From assembly GCA_025642065.1 (NCBI GenBank), contig JAODUP010000324.1:374001-438000 (forward strand): 64,000 bases of DNA, read 5' to 3'. Below the pieces are notes generated by a model, which saw nothing but the letters and a program-made list of their open reading frames with translations, made no database searches and was not told where the DNA came from. Below are positions 12,536-64,000 of the stretch, piece after piece. The position numbers and the translations under genes were made by a program. This DNA is from Paralvinella palmiformis (taxonomy: Eukaryota; Annelida; Polychaeta; Terebellida; Alvinellidae). Position 1 is the first letter of the stretch. Every line of letters begins with the position of its first letter.

Positions 12536-12832
12536 GTTGCTTTTCATACTTATCTGTTATTTATTATAGTATATAGATAATTTATTTATAACTTTTGGAA
12601 CTTGCCAGCTAATTACGAGTTGTCATAAATTGATGTATACACGTCAATGTTGAGATGCACGATAATGTTAGTCATTTATGATAAGATTACCAAAGTGTTG
12701 TTGATTTTGTACATACTCTCATTATGTGTTTCATGTTACCTCTGGTGCTCATATTTGTGACGTTATTTATGTGCGGTTGCTTGTTTTTATTCAGTTTGTC
12801 TTGTTTTGGATCAGTAGTCATATGAATGAGTG

Positions 12833-12838
12833 AATAAA
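12833..12838 (+). terminator. Polyadenylation signal AATAAA of ZNF341
   Basis: Canonical AATAAA about 300 nt after the ZNF341 stop codon. It is followed within 60 nt by a GT-rich stretch (tgtatgtgtgtgtgtc) that suits a downstream element. This is the best-placed signal for the + strand transcript. Confidence 0.7.
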
Positions 12839-14328
12839 CGTTGTGCTGTGCCAGTACAGTAAATGCGTCCAATTTGTTTTCAGTGTATGTGTGTGTGTCT
12901 CCATACAAACTGTTTTCAGAATTTTATTCATATTTTGACTGATTTCATTATTCCATATTTATGTGTATGTACACATATCGATAAAGTTTTATTACATATA
13001 ACACAAAATTGTTTGTTTCGTTTTTCACATTGTCTGAAAGTTGATACCATAGAACACGTTAGACAAGACAACAAAGCGTTACACATTACTAATTAGGTTA
13101 TGTTAATGTATTGATATAAACATGTCATGGCTTAGCCCATGATAACAACAATAACATGACTTTGTTTGTAAACTGATGATGTTTGTCAGTTGATGCTATC
13201 ATATAATGATCATAATTTAAAGGTTTAAAAATATTTACAGCCTTGAATATGTTTTAGAATGAAAGTTACCTGTCAAACTGAGCAATTTGTCTGTTGTACA
13301 ACGAATGACTGGTTCATGCAAATAGGCATGAAATACATACACAGTAATGTAATAAAATACAACATTGAAGTGTTATTCCACCAATTTTATTCCCAGATTT
13401 TAAATGTTTAACTTTTAGTAAAGGGATGATTAAAAATGGCAACAACTCATTTGAATTATTAGCACTGCTAAGTGTTTGTCTTCAGAAAATATCATAATCC
13501 TGTCTCACGATGACTAGCTCAGTTATTTCCATAAAATATATATCAACATACCTCTTCCATATATATATAACAGTCTAAGACTATTCTAATGATGAGTGAA
13601 AAATTATAGGATATGCACCCCGTTCTCAAACCGACACTGTCCCCTAACAGTGTAGCTAATAGCCAGACTGTTTGGTCATTCAAGTCTGGAGAAATGTTTT
13701 ATTTGAGGTTATATATGAGGGACATCTCTGATCTGGTTAATGGAAATTCAGGTTAACGAAGACAGCATTCTTTGATGGATGACTGTATCACCAATTGTCT
13801 CAGTATGCCATTTGTTTCATATTTATGATCTTTAAATTTACTACACATAACACGCGCAATAGTTCCCTTCGGTGACTGGGTTCATTATGCGATTAGTATT
13901 TAACCTTACTATTAAATTACAGCACAAGTAAGGAAAGATTAGAATCTGCATTGTTTAAAATGAAGCATACGATAACATCTGGTAAAAAATAATACAATCT
14001 TGTCAACAATATACAGCTTTATGTCATAGATAAATAGTATCACCGTTTTGTGTATATGACTGAATGATGTTGACGGATGCCTACAACCATGCCATTGGGA
14101 AGTACACCAAGACAAAATGAAGCATTCACTCTACAACCATGCCTAATTATTAAATGTACACATTCAAGATTTCGTATGACAAAATGCAAGATTTGGCATC
14201 TGGCAATACCCTTTTGCGTCAAGCGATCAATTTTACACTTTCACTATAACCACAGAACAATACAATCGTATAACAATAAGCCACAACCAAATAAATATCA
14301 CAACAAAAAGGTGCCATTACAATATCAA
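12839..14328. other. Intergenic region between convergent genes, with ZNF423 3'UTR
   Basis: The ZNF341 and ZNF423 stop codons face each other 1.8 kb apart. The part nearest 14328 must be ZNF423 3'UTR. Candidate - strand AATAAA signals (TTTATT on +) include 13698-13703; which one is used cannot be told. No coding sequence is supported. Confidence 0.6.
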
Positions 14329-59005
<44,677 letters not shown>

Positions 59006-60120
59006 CTCGCCCGAACAACTCCACTCATTCATAGATCTGTTTGTCCGTCTCCCGAAAGGCAATCAACCCCAATCGGCCACCACCACCTCCTCCCCTCGTC
59101 CTCCTCCCACCCCGTATCAGTCCTTCCTACTGGGACAAGTGAGCGGCGGTAAAGCTCACAAAAAATCGTCCCCTCAGCCTGTACGTAACACTATCGTGCG
59201 GCATATTGTCTAAACACGGCGTATAAACACATCGTCTCCGTTCTTCTATAAAAAGCTCCGAATCCGTCTCGACATCCCGCGACGGATAGACGTCTCTCTT
59301 CAGGATATCGTAGACCGGCGGCTGGAGTCTGGCATCACGCACAGGTAGAACGCAGGAAAAATGATGCCCACATCAGACGGAATTAACCGCGTTAGCATTG
59401 TTTACAGTCTTCGGGGACGTAAACACGTGGCCCTCGGTGGCTTCCTAAACCCGAACTGTCCACAATCACGGTTCGTGTTTGGCCGACGGCAGATCGCCCC
59501 CTAAAAAAAATGGACGTCGGACCGGTGCCCGAGACTATTTACAGTATTTCAAGACGTTATGTACGTCGGTGTGTGAGTCGGTCGTGCTGTGGCGCTGCCC
59601 GTAGCCTGCCAGGGCTGTGTGGGCCCCCAGGAGCGCCGCTATAAGCCGTGCCGGGCCCAGCATGCCAGCTCGCTCGGTGCGTCGCGAAATGAATATTGCC
59701 GAGGCCGCGGGTAGACCGGCTAGCGGCGGGTATCCCCCGGCCCCCTGGGGATGGGCCTTTCTCGCCGTCTCTCGGCGGTGAATGGAGACCACTCCCCGGG
59801 GTGCCGCCCGCTCTTCGGCTTGTACTAACACTAATGGCAGATAAGGACCCCGCGGGGCGTCTTACCAGCCTGGCGAATAGACTAAGTAAGCCCAGGTGCC
59901 GTGTACTGAGTGGCCGTGTTTTTTTTTGTTAGCTGCTTTACAGAATGGTGTATTTCGCTCAGCGGGTGTTCTCGGTGCCCTATTTGGTTTTCCGCCCATC
60001 ACCGACGGAATACGGTCGCCCCGTGGGATAGCAGGCCTGGCTGCATGCGCACGTGTTCTCGTCGTCACGGTAAACAGAGGCACTTCCGGACATGCGCATT
60101 AGCGGAACGTGCGTTTTAAA
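59006..60120 (-). promoter_or_regulatory. CpG-rich 5' island of ZNF423 (5'UTR/promoter candidate)
   Basis: GC-rich unique DNA starts at the first coding exon and continues about 1.1 kb upstream. It carries EBF-like palindromes (CCCCTGGGG 59742-59750, CCCCGGGG 59794-59801). The transcription start is not identifiable by a clear TATA box on the - strand. A 5'UTR intron is possible (acaaacag before 59040). Confidence 0.5.
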
Positions 60121-60258
60121 TCGCTATGTGCTTCTTAATTATTAGCGGTCGGCCGATTTTATATCGTTTGAAGGTGGATGAGTTGTTTGAGCCAAATGTA
60201 AGGTTCTCACTGATACACAGACAATGGAAATATGGCTTATGTATTGTATATTGTCAGT

Positions 60259-60289
<31 letters not shown>

Positions 60290-60842
60290 GCGCATACGCA
60301 CACGTGCGCGCGGACCCACATATTGAATAGGTAATTACACAAATAAAAACTAAACACACAATTTACCATAAAACCATTTTACAAGTGTCTACGTAATTAA
60401 CGCATGTGTTGAAGAGGTAAAATAATCAGTTGCGGCTATTAAAAAATGTGTTTATACTTATTTCTGTTTTATATTTCCGGTATATTTTTCATTGTGTATA
60501 TATTTCGTGGTTGTATAAAGAAGCAGTCTAAACACTCTGTAAGGTAACTTACGTAAGGTACCTTTATTAATTAGTGTATTGTCTGTTGCAGGTTCGCAAT
60601 AGTCTCTGGTTCAGTACCGGTCAGGTCCCGCGGGGTAGGATTAGGGAGGTCAGCTTTATATTGTACTGTAATAACTACAGTATATCAATCCCTATGGGGT
60701 AAAATTTTATTCTCTAGAGAATTCACATTAAATAGCCACTGAAGCCTGTGATATAACTATATGGCGTAAAAAATGGTACAATATGAAGAAAAATGAGGAT
60801 ATAAGTTATTTTGTGTGGGTGAAGCCCCATTACCACTTACTG

Positions 60843-60898
<56 letters not shown>

Positions 60899-61865
60899 CT
60901 AGTGATATAACAAAGATAGGGTTTGATCCAGATTTAATATAAAAGATGATCAGTTTGACTGTTCGGTTCCTTATATACAGGCGCGAAATAATTATATTTG
61001 TGTAGTAATATTTGATATTTGATATTTGTAATCATAATAACAGCCAGAAAATGTATAGTAAAAACAATTTAAAAAAACCCCAAACAACGGCTCTCAATTT
61101 CATAAACCGTTCTCTAGCGTTTTATCGCCGAAATGCATACAATACGAAGGTTAAGAAAGTAGTTATCACAAAGTATGCTGACTAAAATACAAGACAAACT
61201 TGAAGGCATTGTTGCTCGACAGAAGTCTTATTAGAAATAAATATTTTAATTAATGGATCATTTAAAATTTATGGCACGGATATCTGCAGCTTCGGGACAG
61301 CAGCCGCTGTCAGTTAATGATGTTTTAGGGATATCATAACAGAACGTTATGATACCAAATAACTGCTGCCCGATCCGGGAAACCTCGTTATAACAGAACA
61401 TTAATACTTTACTTTCTGCCTCAAGATTAAGAAAAATCTTAAACGCGATGCACTCAATACAGTGTTAGACTACGATAAAAGTTATTATTGCACTTGTCAT
61501 AAAGATAATGAACACCTAACATAAAATGAACCATCATATTTTAAATGACCTACCTATTGTCTGATTGACGAAAAGCATTTACATAGCAGCAACTGGTAAA
61601 CAGTCAAAACTAAAAGTTTAATGTTTTCTTGGCTAGAACTCAATACAGTTGTTGTGATTCTGCCAAAACGTAAGAAGTCAATGCATTTTTAAAGTACTTA
61701 TTAAACACGTATAGGATTGATGCATTGTGTTTAGGTCACTAACAACTTATGCTATATCCGTGATGCTGTAACCATCGTTTGGTCACAATTCAGTAAGGTT
61801 AACAAACATCATGAAAACTTGTGTCCAAGGGTGTATTATAAGTATTATAAACTTGCATGAAAAGT

Positions 61866-61922
<57 letters not shown>

Positions 61923-63615
61923 CGTGTGCGTGTGTGTGTGCGTGCGTGTGTGTCTCTGTGTGAGTGTGTGTCTGTGTGTGTGTGTGTATCTGTGCGGTCC
62001 ATTAAAATAATGCTAGTGTTATTATTGTAAGAACAACTGATGTCTTACCAGTTCATGGAGTCGTTTCAAAAATGTTTAGCCCTTATATCATAAGCGAAGT
62101 AATTCATTCTGAATCAAGTCGGCAATTTCCCGATAATTAACAGTTAATTAAATAACACCATATTGAACGAAATTCAACGAAATAGCTTGCGATGTTTTTC
62201 AAGTAGGAGGGACTAGAAACAAATTTAAGCGTGGCCGCGAGGACACAGGCGAGCAAGCGCGGTCGTGGTGGTAAGACGCAGTCTAGTATCTCGACAGCCA
62301 TGATGATTGATGTTTTACGGCCACATTCGTGCACAGGGTAGGCTAAATGGGCCGAGCGAACTCCAAAGGTAATGAAGATGAAACACCCTTCAGATATGTC
62401 AACGCCGAGATTCGAACTCAGATGGTAGTGATCTGTGATCCCACGCGCTACCAGTTAGACCACGGAGGCACCCTCTTGACAGTCAAGACTCGACCTGTCT
62501 ACCACCAACTCCTATTCTGACCACGTTCGATTGCTCTCATCTTAATGCAATCGGTTCCCTGATCTCTATCAAGTTACTACAGAACAGTCGTAGTCATAGA
62601 TTCCTAAATTGATGTCATGTTCGTCAGAATCGGAGGAAACCGGCAAAGCTGAGCTATAGAGCTATCTCCGCGAGACGTAGGCATATTTCATTTTCAAAGA
62701 AAGGGAACTTGACGCATTTTCTATGACCATATTAACCAAGATATATACATGTAGTTTGTAATAAAGTGTTAAAATGACTAGTCTGGTTCGGAAACGTGAC
62801 AAGCGAACGAACACCTGATGAAGTGAGATGTTTAGGAGAAAAATGAAGAGGCGCCACTGTTCCATGTTTATAATAAAATAGCCGAATTTGCAGATGTTTT
62901 ACATGGCTGGATAATTCAAATCGGGAAGAATAATATGTTCTATCAACACGGGGACTAGCTATAAATAATTTAGAATTCAGTACAGAACACTTTCTGATTG
63001 TTCTGGCCGAATGGAAAAACCCTACACGTACTATAGTAAAAGTAACATCCAGAACCAGATAGCCGAAAGTCTCCGGAGGGCATCATTTTGGTGTGTGAAA
63101 GGTTGAATATTGCGAATTGTTTTAGAAGTGTTTATTTTCCCAAATAAAACCGAGGTAATCGAGGAAAAAATAACTCATCGTTAATTAGCAGTAAAAATAC
63201 ACATTTGTATAAAAGACGGCGTGTATCATGCCGAAACCCAAGGAAACAACACCTGACAGAAATGGTGAGATATCACACAAAGTTAGTTGAAGGGCATATC
63301 TGTTTTTGTTTTGTCATGAATATAAAATGCCTGTTTTTTGTTGTTATCAATTTCAACTTAGACATTCAGATCTCGAAATCAAAGAAGTTGACACGAATAC
63401 GCAGCAAGGATCACAGCAATAGAGATCTTATATTAGTTGAGATGGGAAACTCCATACAGGTCCACTGAAATAATTTCTTCGATGCGCCCCCTATAATAGG
63501 TGGTACACGTGCAAATTGTATTAATGTGGCGTTCTAAAAGTGGGGAGTATTGCAACGCAAAGTAGGAATATTGTTTGATCTAAATGTTGTTCTAATATGT
63601 ATATATGTATGTATG

Positions 63616-63688
<73 letters not shown>

Positions 63689-63740
63689 AGAAAAGAGAGA
63701 GAAATCCAATAGGAAGGACTACCTCATCATCTAGGGAGAC
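60121..63740. other. 5' flank of ZNF423
   Basis: AT-rich DNA with a CA tract (60260-60288), a TA run (60845-60897), a CT/TA/GT compound (61867-61990), a SINE (62296-62474) and a TA run (63598-63687). No exon of another gene is supported. Confidence 0.6.
62296..62474 (-). mobile_element. tRNA-derived SINE, family A, near full length
   Basis: The - strand reads gtgcctccgtggtctaactg, box B ctgagttcgaatctcgg, gggtgtttcatcttcattac, catttagcctaccctgtgca and cgtaaaacatcaatcatcat. It is the cleanest family A copy in the window. Confidence 0.85.
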
Positions 63741-64000
63741 AGGAATGCCAAAGTAGAAACAGATGCACATGGACACTGGGTTGAAACTGTGGGACGATTC
63801 GGTCTTGGCGAAACGAATGACAGAAGCCAACGACTTCTTGAATTCGCTTGTAGTCAACAACTCACCATTGCCAACACGCTTCACACACACCAGACATGGC
63901 ATTCACCTAACATAACCAGATTGACTTCATGCTCATCCCCACGACGCTTCAAATCAAGCATCAACCTGGTACAAATGCGGATTCAAGCTGAAGCAAAAGA
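63735..64000 (+). mobile_element. LINE endonuclease-domain fragment (runs off window end)
   Basis: From 63735 the frame reads [20 protein letters not shown] then RFGLGETNDRSQRLLEFACS. This fits the GDFNAKVG...G.HGLG..N..G..LL.FC block of the APE-type endonuclease of RTE/CR1-like retrotransposons. The QIDFMLIP segment that should follow (about 63918-63942) is in another frame, so the copy carries compensating frameshifts and is probably dead. Confidence 0.7.

Overview
The window is animal nuclear DNA. It has split genes with GT-AG introns, tRNA-derived SINEs, worn LINE 3' ends, long CA/TA/GA microsatellites and three long minisatellites. The lineage cannot be fixed from sequence alone; a marine lophotrochozoan, most likely a mollusc, is my inference from the repeat style and intron sizes. 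There are no bacterial, viral or CRISPR features.

Two C2H2 zinc-finger genes fill most of the window and converge tail to tail. On the + strand (2959-12535, N-terminus missing) lies an orthologue of vertebrate ZNF341. Nine consecutive exons join in phase and give 931 codons plus a stop, with twelve fingers and a long Gln/Thr/Ser-rich tail carrying an AT-hook-like motif. On the - strand (14329-59005) lies a complete orthologue of the ZNF423/ZNF521 family (OAZ/EHZF; insect Oaz). Nine exons join in phase to exactly 4830 nt, or 1609 aa. It starts with the NuRD-recruiting N-terminal motif MSRRKQLKPR and carries about 38 fingers, eight more than the 30 of the vertebrate proteins.

Region by region. 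1-2958: ZNF341 intron or upstream DNA with SINE and LINE remnants. 2959-12870: ZNF341 and its 3'UTR. 12870-14328: intergenic and the ZNF423 3'UTR. 14329-18936: the last four ZNF423 exons. 18937-58965: about 40 kb of mostly intron, holding four small exons (29010, 32781, 46354, 47658). The introns alternate between AT-rich, microsatellite-laden DNA and GC-rich, unique-looking islands (about 20.86-22.29, 24.47-25.09, 25.73-26.48, 29.72-31.40, 35.16-36.24, 36.95-37.65, 43.94-44.38, 45.92-46.59, 49.13-49.62 kb). The islands look like conserved regulatory DNA of a developmental gene. Minisatellites with units of 24/120 bp (26.5-27.6 kb), 45 bp (51.87-53.13 kb) and 30 bp (54.6-55.3 kb) sit in these introns and leave long, meaningless open frames. 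58966-60120: ZNF423 first coding exon and a CpG-rich 5' island. 60121-64000: 5' flank with another SINE and a LINE endonuclease fragment.

Functionally, ZNF341 is a transcriptional activator in vertebrates (of STAT3, for example), and ZNF423/521 are multifinger cofactors of EBF/COE factors and BMP-SMAD signalling that recruit NuRD. Nothing shows that the two genes cooperate here; their adjacency and convergence are what the sequence shows. All exon joins were made by reading splice sites and reading phase, not from transcripts.
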